Source: JAFGED01 sp964551295 (GTDB lineage: Bacteria; Chloroflexota; Anaerolineae; B4-G1). Taken from it: a stretch of 32,829 bases of DNA. Position numbers and translations under genes: made by a program. The notes under the pieces are model-generated. The model did not search any database, was not told the DNA's origin, and saw nothing but the letters and a program-made list of their open reading frames with translations. The stretch is from assembly GCA_964551295.1 (NCBI GenBank), contig CAZKDJ010000023.1:1-32829 (forward strand). Direction: 5' to 3'. Positions 1-6,845 of this stretch are shown here, in pieces (the first letter of the stretch is position 1; the number at the start of each line of letters is the position of its first letter).

Positions 1-1174
1 GCCCATCGCCCAGCAGCCGCTGCTCGAAGGCGATCCCCTCCAGGATGGCGCGGTAAAAGTGGGCCCGCCCATGCGCGCCCGTCCACCCGATGGTGATGCC
101 GGAGGCCGCCGGGTCCCAGTAGGGGGTCATGGCGTGGTTCCAGTAGGGCACCACGACCAGCCCCAGCGAGCCTGGGGGCACGTCGGCTGCGGCGGTTTCC
201 AGTGTGTCCTCAGGAGCAACTGAGCCAGAGTCGCCCAAATCGCCCGCGAACTGGTCCACGAACCAACTCACCGTGAACGCGCCGCCCTGGATCACCGTTT
301 CCAAAAAGTACTTGCCCGCGATTGGCGCGTAGAGGGTGCGAAAGGCCGGTTCGGTGAAATAGTCGGCGCTGACCACGCCGCTGACTACAGCGGTGCCCAG
401 GTTGAGGGAGGCGCGCCCGCCGCCGATGGCGTTGGCGCCCAGGCCGGCGCATTGGCCATCTCCCGCCCCGGCGACGACCTTTAGCCCAGCGGGCAGGCCG
501 GTGGCGGCGGCTGCCCGATCGTCCACAAAGCCGATTACGCGCCCGGGCAGGATCAGCTTTGGGAACTGGTCGGGACTCAAGCCCACTTCAGCGATTAATC
601 TGACCGCCCAGGCGTCGGCCTGCATGTCCACCAACCCCATCGGGTCGGCGGAGGCGATGCTGGTGCGAAACGCGCCCGTCAGCCGGTGGACGAGAAAGGC
701 GTGGGCGTCGAGGAACTTGTAGGTGCGGGCCACCAACTCCGGCTCGTGCTCCATCAGCCAGGCGATCTTGGTCACGGAGGGGTTGGTGGTGAGTGGCTTG
801 CCCGTGATCTGGTGGAAACGGTGCCGGCCGATGCGCTCCTCCAGAAAAGTCACCTGGGGACGGCTGCGCTCGTCGAGCCAGAGAATGGCGTTGCGCAGTG
901 GGCGGCCTTTTTTATCCACTGGGACAAAGCTCTCGCGCTGGTGGGTGATGCAGAGAGCGTCCACCTGGGTCGCGTCGGTCTGGGATAGCAGTGCCCGCAG
1001 CGCGGCGCACAGGCCGTCCCACCACTGCTCAGCATCCTGCTCGTACCAGTTGGGCCTGGGCTGTAGGAGGGGGTAGGTCGCCCGGCCCTCGGTCACTGCC
1101 CGACCCTCGTGATCCCAGGCGATGGCCTTGCAAGCGGTGGTGCTAGAATCGACGCCGATGACGATCCGTTCCAT
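1..1174 (-). CDS. FGGY-family carbohydrate kinase (xylulokinase-like), partial
   Basis: This would phosphorylate a sugar or polyol with ATP in the cytoplasm; the substrate cannot be told from sequence. The N-terminus MERIVIGVDSSTTACKAIAWD is the FGGY phosphate-binding start (GVDSSTT). CITHQRESFVPVD and AILWLDERS follow, as in xylulokinase and related kinases. Further on, GAGDGQCAGLGANAIGGG and LNLGTAVVSGVV form the second-lobe ATPase phosphate 2 motif region. About 391 codons are visible; the family is usually near 500, so the C-terminal part lies beyond the window. The ATG at 1174 directly follows the TAG of the upstream methyltransferase gene (TAGATG), so translation is probably coupled and the two form an operon. 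The functional link between a sugar kinase and an rRNA methylase is not evident. The family call is firm; the substrate call is weak. Confidence 0.9.
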   Translation of the reverse strand, partial: MERIVIGVDSSTTACKAIAWDHEGRAVTEGRATYPLLQPRPNWYEQDAEQWWDGLCAALRALLSQTDATQVDALCITHQRESFVPVDKKGRPLRNAILWLDERSRPQVTFLEERIGRHRFHQITGKPLTTNPSVTKIAWLMEHEPELVARTYKFLDAHAFLVHRLTGAFRTSIASADPMGLVDMQADAWAVRLIAEVGLSPDQFPKLILPGRVIGFVDDRAAAATGLPAGLKVVAGAGDGQCAGLGANAIGGGRASLNLGTAVVSGVVSADYFTEPAFRTLYAPIAGKYFLETVIQGGAFTVSWFVDQFAGDLGDSGSVAPEDTLETAAADVPPGSLGLVVVPYWNHAMTPYWDPAASGITIGWTGAHGRAHFYRAILEGIAFEQRLLGDG

Positions 1175-2410
1175 CTATCCCTCGCGGGTGAACAGCGCCA
1201 CGCTCTCGGTGTGATAGGTCTGCGGAAACACGTCCACCGGTCGCACCTCGGCCAGGCGGTAGCCGGCGGCGACCAGACGCTTGGCATCGCGGGCCAGCGT
1301 GGCCGGGTCGCAGGAGACGTAGACCAGGCGGGCGGGCGCGTGCTCGATCAGCGCGTCGAGGGCGAAGCGATCGATACCGGCGCGGGGCGGGTCGACCACG
1401 GCGGCGTCGATGGGTATATCCAGGTCGGGCAGCGCTGCCTCGACCGGCCCCTCGACGACGTCCACGTTGTCGAACTCGGCGGTGTTCTCCAGTAGGTCGT
1501 CTACGGCGGCGGGAGAGGATTCGATGCCGACGACGAGGGCCGACCGCTGGGCCAGGTGCGCGGTGAACAGGCCCACACCGCAGTAGGCGTCCAGCACCGT
1601 CTCGTTCCCTCGTAGGTCGAGGTACTCGGTCACCAGCCGCACCAGGTGGCCGGCCTGGGGCGTGTTGACCTGGAAGAAGGACGGCGCGGAGATGCGGTAG
1701 GCGCGGCCGGCGACGATTTCGGTGACGTGGTTGAAGCCGATGAGGTTGGCGTGCACGCCATCGGAAAGGAGCAGCACACAGGAGACGGGCAGGTCGCTCT
1801 CCAGGGCGGGGGGCAGGTCGTCGTTCATCTCAAAGATCAGCATGCGGTCGCCGGTCTGGGTGCCTGCGCGCAGGGACAGACGCTTCAGCCCTTCGATCTC
1901 CAGGTCGAGGTTTGCGTAGAGATCAGACAGGAGCGGGTGAAGGATCAGGCACTCGTCTATTGCAATCGTGCGGCTGCTGGCCGCGGCCTGAAAGCCCAGC
2001 CCGCCGTCGCTTGCCGGATGGAACTGGGCATGATTGCGGTAGGTCCACCCGGTAGGATCGGGGATGATGGGATGCACGATGGGGTCGGCGATCTTGCCGA
2101 TGCGCGCGAGCTGGTCGGCCACGATCTCGGTCTTGAAGCGCAGTTGAGCCTCGTAATCGGCGTGCTGCCACTGGCAGCCCCCACAACCATCGATACCAAA
2201 GTAGGGACAGGGCGGCTCCACGCGGTCGGGCGAGGGGGTCAGCACCTCGACCGGGCGGGCGAAGGCGTAACGGCCCTTGTCCTCGGTGATCTCGACGCGG
2301 GCGGTCTCGCCCGGCAGAGTGTATGGGACAAAGATAGCGCGTCCCTCGTGCCGTCCCAGCGCCGCGCCGCCGTGGGTGATGGTGGTGAGTTGGAGTTCGA
2401 AGGTAGCCAT
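1175..2410 (-). CDS. rlmD: 23S rRNA (uracil-5-)-methyltransferase, RlmD/RumA family
   Basis: This is a SAM-dependent C5-uracil methyltransferase acting on RNA, most likely 23S rRNA. Residues about 1-55 fit a TRAM RNA-binding domain. Cys68, Cys76, Cys79 and Cys154 (CPYFGIDGCGGCQ, then DEC) fit the [4Fe-4S] site of the RumA group. FFQVN (245-249), the SAM loop LDAYCGVGLFT (273-283), DPPRAG (340-345), catalytic Cys367 in YVSCDPATLARD and the general base in HTE (400-402) are all present. Its 411 aa is a normal family length. I start at the ATG at 2410. An in-frame GTG at 2413 is the alternative, and no clear Shine-Dalgarno sequence precedes either; a promoter-like element sits directly upstream. 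TrmA-family proteins with RlmC, RlmD or tRNA specificity look alike, so the exact target nucleotide is inferred. Confidence 0.9.
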   Translation of the reverse strand: MATFELQLTTITHGGAALGRHEGRAIFVPYTLPGETARVEITEDKGRYAFARPVEVLTPSPDRVEPPCPYFGIDGCGGCQWQHADYEAQLRFKTEIVADQLARIGKIADPIVHPIIPDPTGWTYRNHAQFHPASDGGLGFQAAASSRTIAIDECLILHPLLSDLYANLDLEIEGLKRLSLRAGTQTGDRMLIFEMNDDLPPALESDLPVSCVLLLSDGVHANLIGFNHVTEIVAGRAYRISAPSFFQVNTPQAGHLVRLVTEYLDLRGNETVLDAYCGVGLFTAHLAQRSALVVGIESSPAAVDDLLENTAEFDNVDVVEGPVEAALPDLDIPIDAAVVDPPRAGIDRFALDALIEHAPARLVYVSCDPATLARDAKRLVAAGYRLAEVRPVDVFPQTYHTESVALFTREG

Positions 2411-2418
2411 CACCGATT

Positions 2419-2446
2419 ATTGTATCTCAAACCGGTGAGACGCCAA
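2419..2446 (-). promoter_or_regulatory. Candidate promoter of the methyltransferase gene, possibly leaderless
   Basis: On the minus strand TTGGCG (2446-2441) and TACAAT (2424-2419) are separated by 16 nt. The -10 box ends only 5 nt before a GTG and 8 nt before the ATG, so the transcript would start at or within a few bases of the start codon. This agrees with the missing Shine-Dalgarno sequence. The -35 box matches consensus only partly, so the call is tentative. Confidence 0.4.
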
Positions 2447-2462
2447 GTGCTCTGCGGTTCCC

Positions 2463-5400
2463 TCAATCGCCTTCCCCGCGCCGGATCAAGGGCAGGTAGC
2501 AGATCTCACCGATCTGGATATTGGTCGTTCCCACCTGACTTCCCGCCGTGGCGGTGACAGTGGCGCTGCCGGGCGTCAGGCTCGCCGTGAAGGTGGTCGT
2601 GGCCACGCCACCGGTCGTGGTGGCGGTGACGGGCACGACGGCGCCCAGTGATGTGGTGAAGGTGACCACGGTGCCGTCTTCTACAGCGTTGTCGTGAACG
2701 TCGACCACGGTCGCCGTGAGGATGATGGTGGAGGTCCCATCGGCGGGCAGGGTGGTGGAACTGGCTTCCAACGCGACCTGGTGCGGTGGCAGGGAGGTGA
2801 ACGTGACCTGGATCGTGCCGCTCACTTCCTCGACGGCGGCGGTGACGGTCGCCTGCCCGGCGGTGGTGCCGGCGGTGAGCGTTCCTGTGGTCACGCCGCC
2901 GGTCGTGGTGGCGGTGACGGGGGCGAGGTCGCCCAGGGAGGTGGTGAAGGTGACCACGGTGCCGTCTTCCACGGCGTTGTCGTGAACGTCGACCACGGTC
3001 GCCGTGAGGGTGGCGGTGGAGACGCCATCGGCGGGCAGGGCCGTGGGACTTGCTTCCAACGTGACCTGGTGGGGTGGCAGGGAGGTGAACGTGACTTGGA
3101 TCGTGCCGCTCACTCCTTCGGCGGCGGCGGTGACGGTCGCCTGTCCGGCGGTGGTGCCGGCGGTGAGCGTCCCTGTGGTCACGCCGCCGGTCGTGGTGGC
3201 GGTGACGGAGGCGACGGCGCCCAGTGATGTGGTGAAGGTGACCACGGTGTCATCCTGTACAGGGAGTCCATAGATATCGCTGACGGTTGCTGTGACGTCG
3301 GATTCAGAGCCTCCGTCGGCGGGCAGGGAGGTAGGATTCGCTTCCAATGTGATGTGATGGGGCTCCTGCGGCGTGGCAGGTCCCAACGTCCACTGGGAGA
3401 GTGCCGTGATGTTGGTCCCCGTGATCATCCAGGCGGCGGTGTTGTTGTCCGTGAGGTTGAGAGGGTGCACGGTCCAGGGGCTGGTGGGGTTGTCACGGTG
3501 GTAGATCGCCTCGACGGCAGGAGAGGGGGAATGGAGCAACAGTGGCATGGTGAGAAACTCTTCAAATATGTCGTCCAGATGATCGGGCGTGGGGGCCCAG
3601 TAGTGGGTCCCGCCGGTCAGGTCGGCCACGGCCTGCATGATTTCCATGTCGGCGGAGTAGCCCAGGCTGATGGTGTGGATGACGATGCCGTTGGCGCGCG
3701 CCTGCAGGGCGTAATAGATCACACAGTCCTTGGCCCTGTCCTCTTGGGAGTCGCTCCAGGAGGTTGGAGGCCACAACGAGGGATCGTCGTCGCAGTAGTC
3801 GTTAGGAATCACGTTGACCACGCCGTCGGTCATCAATATCATGGTGTGAGCTGCCTCCGGTCGGCCATAATGTCCCGACTCTGCACTCAACACATTGATG
3901 CCATCTATCACCCCGGCGGCCATGTTCGTGCTGCCGCCAGCAGTGGTGGTGTATACCTCAGAAGTCACGGTGGCGCTGATGACGTCCGCCGTGCAGCCTC
4001 CCGGCCCCAGGCGCAGCAGGCATTCCAACTCGTTGCGGATGCTCGAGTTGGCGCTGTAAGACACGTAGCCAATCTGGTCGCGGCTGCAGTCGATCTGGGA
4101 TACGAACCGCGTGGCGGCACCTAGGGCAGGCTGGATGGGCATCTCTCCATCGTAAATAGGATCATCCGACTGATCACTGACGCTGCAATCGGGCAGCCAC
4201 CAGCCGTCGCTCTGCAGCAGGCCGCCGGGCAGGCCGGCGAAACGCGGGTCGCAGCGCTCGCAGGCCCAGCCGGTGCGGGCGTTGTTTGCCGGCGAGTCCC
4301 TTAACGGCAGATTATAACTAGTGTCATCGCTGGTGACGATGATGCGGTCGATGTCAAAGCCGGCCCCGCCGCCCCAAAAGCTGAGCACGTATTTCCTGTC
4401 TTCCTGGAGAAAAACGCTGCCCATGCGCTCCCATTCCCACCGACTGCTTCTGGCTGCGTCATAGTCCGCCCCGGTGCTGAAAGAGCTCTCTTGATTCGTG
4501 GGGTACTGCAAGGGGGTGTCCTCCTGCACGCCCCAAAAGACGTGTACATCTCGATCTCCTCCCTGCCCCCGGATCCAAAAGTAGTAGGTGCCGCCGGAGG
4601 GGGCGGTGAACTCGTAATCCACCCGCGGGACAGGGAAGGGCCCGCCAAAGTCCAAGACGTCCGAGTCGGTGCTGTTGCAGTAGGGGCCGTTGCCGTCGTA
4701 GCCAGCGCTGGTCACGTCGTCCCACCGGCAGCTCACGCCGTAGCCGGTCCATTTGTCATTGTGAGGCCAGGGATGGTGTGAGATGTAGCCGCCACGGCTG
4801 TCTCTTCCTAGCGCGCCGACGCTCGTCCCATAATAGAAGTTGAACGCATTGCGCTGCATGACCCAAAAGGTTCTGTACGGTGCATACTGCCACGAGTGAT
4901 AGTCTGCGCGCGTGTCGTAGGAGGAGTACTCCTCGGCCTCGATGACGATGTAATAGTCCTGGTTGCCCGAGTTTCGGCGATAGAACTCATCCTGCTGTGT
5001 GAAATAATCCCCGCTGACGGGGTCGTAATAGTTGGTGTCAATCGTGCGCCCGGTCAAGCAGTGGTTCGCCGTGGCCGTGGGGCCATCCTGCGACCACTTC
5101 AGGGGATAGATGGTTCCGCTGGGGAAGGGATCCTGCTCCCAGCAGCCGTAGCACAGCGTGTCAAACTCCGTCGAGCCGGATTTATCAAACACCAGCGCGA
5201 TATCGGCGTCCCGCGTCGTGCGGCTGTAGACGAAGGTGGCGGTGACCTCGTAGGAGGTCGCTGTGGTGGTGATGTGCCAGTTCATCGGAATGGCGCCATA
5301 GACCGGCGGGTTCACGGGGGTGGTGGGCACCATGGTCACGGTGACCAGACCGCTGGCGCCGGGGGTGAACTCGAGGATGACGTCGGTATCGCCCATGGTC

Positions 5401-5594
5401 ATCGGCACGCCAGGGATGATGGTGGTGACGTAGGTGGTGGGAGTGACGCTGCTGGCGCTGGCGGCGGCCCGGTCGGCCGGCAGGGGCGTGGAGGTCTGCG
5501 CGTTGGAAGGGCCGGTGAGCGCGCCCAAGAGAGCCACGAGTACTACCGCGGCCAGGAGGGCCACGGCACAAAGAATCAATTGTTTCTGCATCAT
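2463..5594 (-). CDS. Secreted von Willebrand factor A protein with inserted CBM-like domain and three Ig-like (Big_1) repeats
   Basis: This is a predicted exported adhesion or matrix protein of 1043 aa. A signal peptide (MMQKQLILC, hydrophobic to about residue 28, SNA-Q near 32) is followed by a VWA domain with the metal-binding motif DKSGS (137-141), TAGGSTN (551-557) and LMTDG (587-591). Between the first motif and the next VWA helix (ALGAATRFVSQID, about 490) lie some 345 extra residues. They include a stretch from IEAEEYS (about 218) to IDRIIVTSD (about 422) that resembles a CBM6/35-type beta-sandwich. Three 96-residue Ig-like repeats of the invasin/Big_1 type (about 745-1031) follow. The protein ends CYLPLIRRGEGD. 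I chose the ATG at 5594 because GGGAGGAGG lies just upstream; the ATG at 5591 is equally good. The ligand is unknown, and domain names other than VWA are by resemblance. Confidence 0.85.
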   Translation of the reverse strand: MMQKQLILCAVALLAAVVLVALLGALTGPSNAQTSTPLPADRAAASASSVTPTTYVTTIIPGVPMTMGDTDVILEFTPGASGLVTVTMVPTTPVNPPVYGAIPMNWHITTTATSYEVTATFVYSRTTRDADIALVFDKSGSTEFDTLCYGCWEQDPFPSGTIYPLKWSQDGPTATANHCLTGRTIDTNYYDPVSGDYFTQQDEFYRRNSGNQDYYIVIEAEEYSSYDTRADYHSWQYAPYRTFWVMQRNAFNFYYGTSVGALGRDSRGGYISHHPWPHNDKWTGYGVSCRWDDVTSAGYDGNGPYCNSTDSDVLDFGGPFPVPRVDYEFTAPSGGTYYFWIRGQGGDRDVHVFWGVQEDTPLQYPTNQESSFSTGADYDAARSSRWEWERMGSVFLQEDRKYVLSFWGGGAGFDIDRIIVTSDDTSYNLPLRDSPANNARTGWACERCDPRFAGLPGGLLQSDGWWLPDCSVSDQSDDPIYDGEMPIQPALGAATRFVSQIDCSRDQIGYVSYSANSSIRNELECLLRLGPGGCTADVISATVTSEVYTTTAGGSTNMAAGVIDGINVLSAESGHYGRPEAAHTMILMTDGVVNVIPNDYCDDDPSLWPPTSWSDSQEDRAKDCVIYYALQARANGIVIHTISLGYSADMEIMQAVADLTGGTHYWAPTPDHLDDIFEEFLTMPLLLHSPSPAVEAIYHRDNPTSPWTVHPLNLTDNNTAAWMITGTNITALSQWTLGPATPQEPHHITLEANPTSLPADGGSESDVTATVSDIYGLPVQDDTVVTFTTSLGAVASVTATTTGGVTTGTLTAGTTAGQATVTAAAEGVSGTIQVTFTSLPPHQVTLEASPTALPADGVSTATLTATVVDVHDNAVEDGTVVTFTTSLGDLAPVTATTTGGVTTGTLTAGTTAGQATVTAAVEEVSGTIQVTFTSLPPHQVALEASSTTLPADGTSTIILTATVVDVHDNAVEDGTVVTFTTSLGAVVPVTATTTGGVATTTFTASLTPGSATVTATAGSQVGTTNIQIGEICYLPLIRRGEGD
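2499..3362 (-). repeat. Three tandem 288-bp repeats encoding Ig-like (Big_1) domains
   Basis: The block CCGGTCGTGG recurs at 2611, 2899 and 3187, exactly 288 bp apart, giving 96-residue units. Each unit reads PHxxxLEA...LPADG...GTVVTFTTSLG...TATTTGGV. The three units are very similar at nucleotide level, which suggests recent amplification or gene conversion. Confidence 0.85.
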
Positions 5595-5597
5595 ACG

Positions 5598-5606
5598 CCT
5601 CCTCCC
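5598..5606 (-). promoter_or_regulatory. Ribosome binding site of the VWA gene
   Basis: On the minus strand GGGAGGAGG lies 3 nt before the ATG at 5594 and 6 nt before the second ATG at 5591. It fixes the start inside a frame that is open further upstream only through a TTG at 5621. Confidence 0.8.
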
Positions 5607-5630
5607 ACTTGCTTTGAACAATTGAATACC

Positions 5631-5658
5631 AGTATATCTCAGCGGTGAGGGTTGTCAA
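5631..5658 (-). promoter_or_regulatory. Sigma-70-type promoter of the VWA gene
   Basis: On the minus strand TTGACA (5658-5653) and TATACT (5636-5631) are separated by 16 nt, a near-consensus housekeeping promoter. The predicted start near 5624 gives a leader of about 30 nt containing the ribosome binding site. It is divergent from the metG leader promoter about 45 bp away. Confidence 0.75.
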
Positions 5659-5700
5659 GTGTGTTTCGGGGCGGTCGCGTTTTGGTCATTTGAAAACGCG

Positions 5701-5729
5701 TTGACGGCCAATCAGAAGTGTGGTATGAT
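5701..5729 (+). promoter_or_regulatory. Sigma-70-type promoter of the metG leader, leaderless geometry
   Basis: TTGACG (5701-5706), a 17-nt spacer and TATGAT (5724-5729) form a near-consensus promoter with an extended -10 (TGG before TATGAT). Only six bases (GAGTGC) separate the -10 box from the ATG at 5736, so RNA is expected to begin at or next to that ATG. Confidence 0.8.
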
Positions 5730-5735
5730 GAGTGC

Positions 5736-5828
5736 ATGATGAAACAGTTGCCTACCCTTTCTTCTTGCATGATGATGCGCAGCGCCGAGGTGATGAGCCT
5801 CGGCTATGGCGCGTTGGGGAGAGAGTAG
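5736..5828 (+). CDS. Methionine-rich leader peptide of metG (attenuator peptide)
   Basis: This short ORF of 30 codons starts MMKQLP, carries three consecutive Met codons at positions 12-14 (ATGATGATG, 5769-5777) and another at 20, and ends GALGRE-TAG. Six of its 30 codons are Met, and it lies between a strong promoter and an intrinsic terminator in front of methionyl-tRNA synthetase. That is the layout of an attenuation leader peptide, as known for pheM-pheST and amino-acid operons. There is no Shine-Dalgarno sequence; the ATG lies where transcription should begin, so it is probably translated leaderless. Inferred role: ribosomes stalled at Met codons when charged tRNA-Met is scarce would let the antiterminator form. 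The ORF and codon run are direct observations; translation and regulation are inferred. Confidence 0.75.
   Translation: MMKQLPTLSSCMMMRSAEVMSLGYGALGRE
5777..5813 (+). promoter_or_regulatory. Leader hairpin overlapping the Met codons (pause/competitor stem)
   Basis: GCCGAGG (5784-5790) pairs perfectly with CCTCGGC (5798-5804). An outer GCGC (5777-5780) can pair with GCGC (5809-5812). The stem begins at the last of the three Met codons, so a ribosome stalled there would cover its 5' side. It is a candidate pausing or competitor hairpin of the attenuator. Confidence 0.55.
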
Positions 5829-5870
5829 GCGCACAAATCGATCTCTAGTTTGGTGATAAAAGGTCTCCCC
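5816..5870 (+). promoter_or_regulatory. Candidate antiterminator pairing in the metG leader
   Basis: GGGGAGA (5816-5822), in the last codons of the leader ORF, is perfectly complementary to TCTCCCC (5864-5870) in the 5' arm of the terminator. A ribosome finishing the leader ORF at 5826 would mask 5816-5822 and allow termination. One stalled at the Met codons would leave it free to block the terminator. Confidence 0.5.
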
Positions 5871-5888
5871 CACGGGAGGCCTTTTTCT
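5858..5888 (+). terminator. Intrinsic terminator (attenuator) in front of metG
   Basis: AGGTCTCCC (5861-5869) pairs with GGGAGGCCT (5874-5882) around the loop CCAC, with one G-U pair. The stem can extend by AAA/TTT pairs and is followed by TTTTTCT. It lies between the leader ORF stop and the metG ribosome binding site, so it would stop transcription before metG. Confidence 0.8.
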
Positions 5889-5896
5889 ATTCCGAT

Positions 5897-5904
5897 GAGG
5901 AGGT
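5897..5904 (+). promoter_or_regulatory. Ribosome binding site of metG
   Basis: GAGGAGGT lies 6 nt before the ATG at 5911. It contrasts with the leader ORF just upstream, which has no such site. Confidence 0.8.
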
Positions 5905-5910
5905 ATCGCA

Positions 5911-6768
5911 ATGAACGAGCCGTTTTACATCACCACGCCGATCTATTACGTCAACGACGAGCCCCACGTGGGCCACGCTTACACGACAGTCCTGGCCGAC
6001 GTGATGGCTCGCTACGCCCGGCTGCGCGGCGGCGAGACATTTTTCCTCACCGGCACCGACGAGCACGGCCAAAAGGTGCAGTGTGCGGCGGAGGCGCGCG
6101 GCGTCACTCCGCAGCAGCATGCCGACGAGATGGTCGTGCGTTTTCAGCAGGCTTGGGAGCGGCTCAACATCACCCACGACGATTTTGTCCGCACCACCGA
6201 GTTGCGCCACGTGCGCGTCGTCGAGGCGGTGTTGCAGGATTTGTGGGAGCGGGGCGAGATATACCTTGGCGAGTACGAGGGCTGGTACTGCGTGCCCTGC
6301 GAGCGGTTCTGGACGGAAAAGGACCTCGTCGGCGGCAACTGCCCCGACTGCGACCGTCCGGCCGGGCGGGCCGTCGAGCCCAACTATTTCTTCCGCATGA
6401 GCGCCTACCAGGACTGGCTGATCGCGTACATCGACGCGCATCCCGATTTCATCCAGCCCGAGATTCGGCGCAACGAGGTGCTGGGGTTCCTGCGCCGGCC
6501 GCTGGTTGATCTGTGCATCTCCCGGCCAGTCAGCCGACTGAGCTGGGGCATTCCACTGCCGTTCGATCCCGATTACGTGACCTACGTCTGGTTCGACGCG
6601 CTGCTCAACTACATCTCCGCGCCCGGCTACTTGACGGATGGTGCGCGGTTCGAGCATCTTTGGTCGCAGGCAATTCACCTCATCGGCAAGGACATTCTCA
6701 CCACCCACGCCGTTTACTGGCCGACGATGCTCCAGGCCATTGGCATAATCCAAGGAGCAGGGGTGTGA
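5911..6768 (+). pseudogene. metG: Methionyl-tRNA synthetase, 3'-truncated
   Basis: Methionyl-tRNA synthetase charges tRNA-Met with methionine in the cytoplasm; it is a class I enzyme, usually 500-650 aa. Only 285 residues are read here. Present are YITTPIYYVNDEPHVGHAYT with the HIGH motif as HVGH (19-22), FLTGTDEHGQK (45-55), the zinc-knuckle cysteines 127/130 and 144/147, YVWFDALLNYI (225-235) and HLIGKDI (256-262). The match stops after QAIGI (about 279), and the next residues IQGAGV are foreign, followed by TGA. The KMSKS loop, the rest of the catalytic fold and the anticodon-binding domain are missing, so it should not charge tRNA. The 5' end, ribosome binding site and attenuator are intact. 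Breakage by recombination or insertion, or an assembly join, would explain this. The remainder is not in the window. Confidence 0.85.
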
Positions 6769-6795
6769 GGGTGGCGCAGCCGCCCTCACACCCCT
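6759..6795. repeat. 37-nt near-perfect palindrome at the metG breakpoint
   Basis: AGGGGTGTGAGGGTGGC (6759-6775), the loop GCA, and the complementary arm to 6795 form a 17-bp stem with a single T-G wobble. It contains the stop codon of truncated metG and lies about 50 nt past the stop of the giant gene read the other way. No T-run follows on either strand. It could be a bidirectional hairpin terminator, a REP-like element or a mobile-element end. Confidence 0.7.
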
Positions 6796-6845
6796 ATCTT
6801 CACCCTACTTGTTGAGAAGATGTCTTAATCGTGTGGCGCACTCGA

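Noticed and set aside
1646..2557. Plus-strand open frame opposite the methyltransferase
   Set aside because: It is antisense to a well-conserved gene with all catalytic motifs, has no ribosome binding site and low-complexity composition.
4896..5648. Plus-strand open frame opposite the VWA gene
   Set aside because: Gly/Val/Arg-rich shadow translation that runs across the VWA start and promoter; no supporting signal.
5736..5910. T-box riboswitch controlling metG
   Set aside because: The leader is short and has no T-box consensus (GGGTGG-ACCGCG type) or specifier stem. The Met-rich ORF with terminator explains the layout better.
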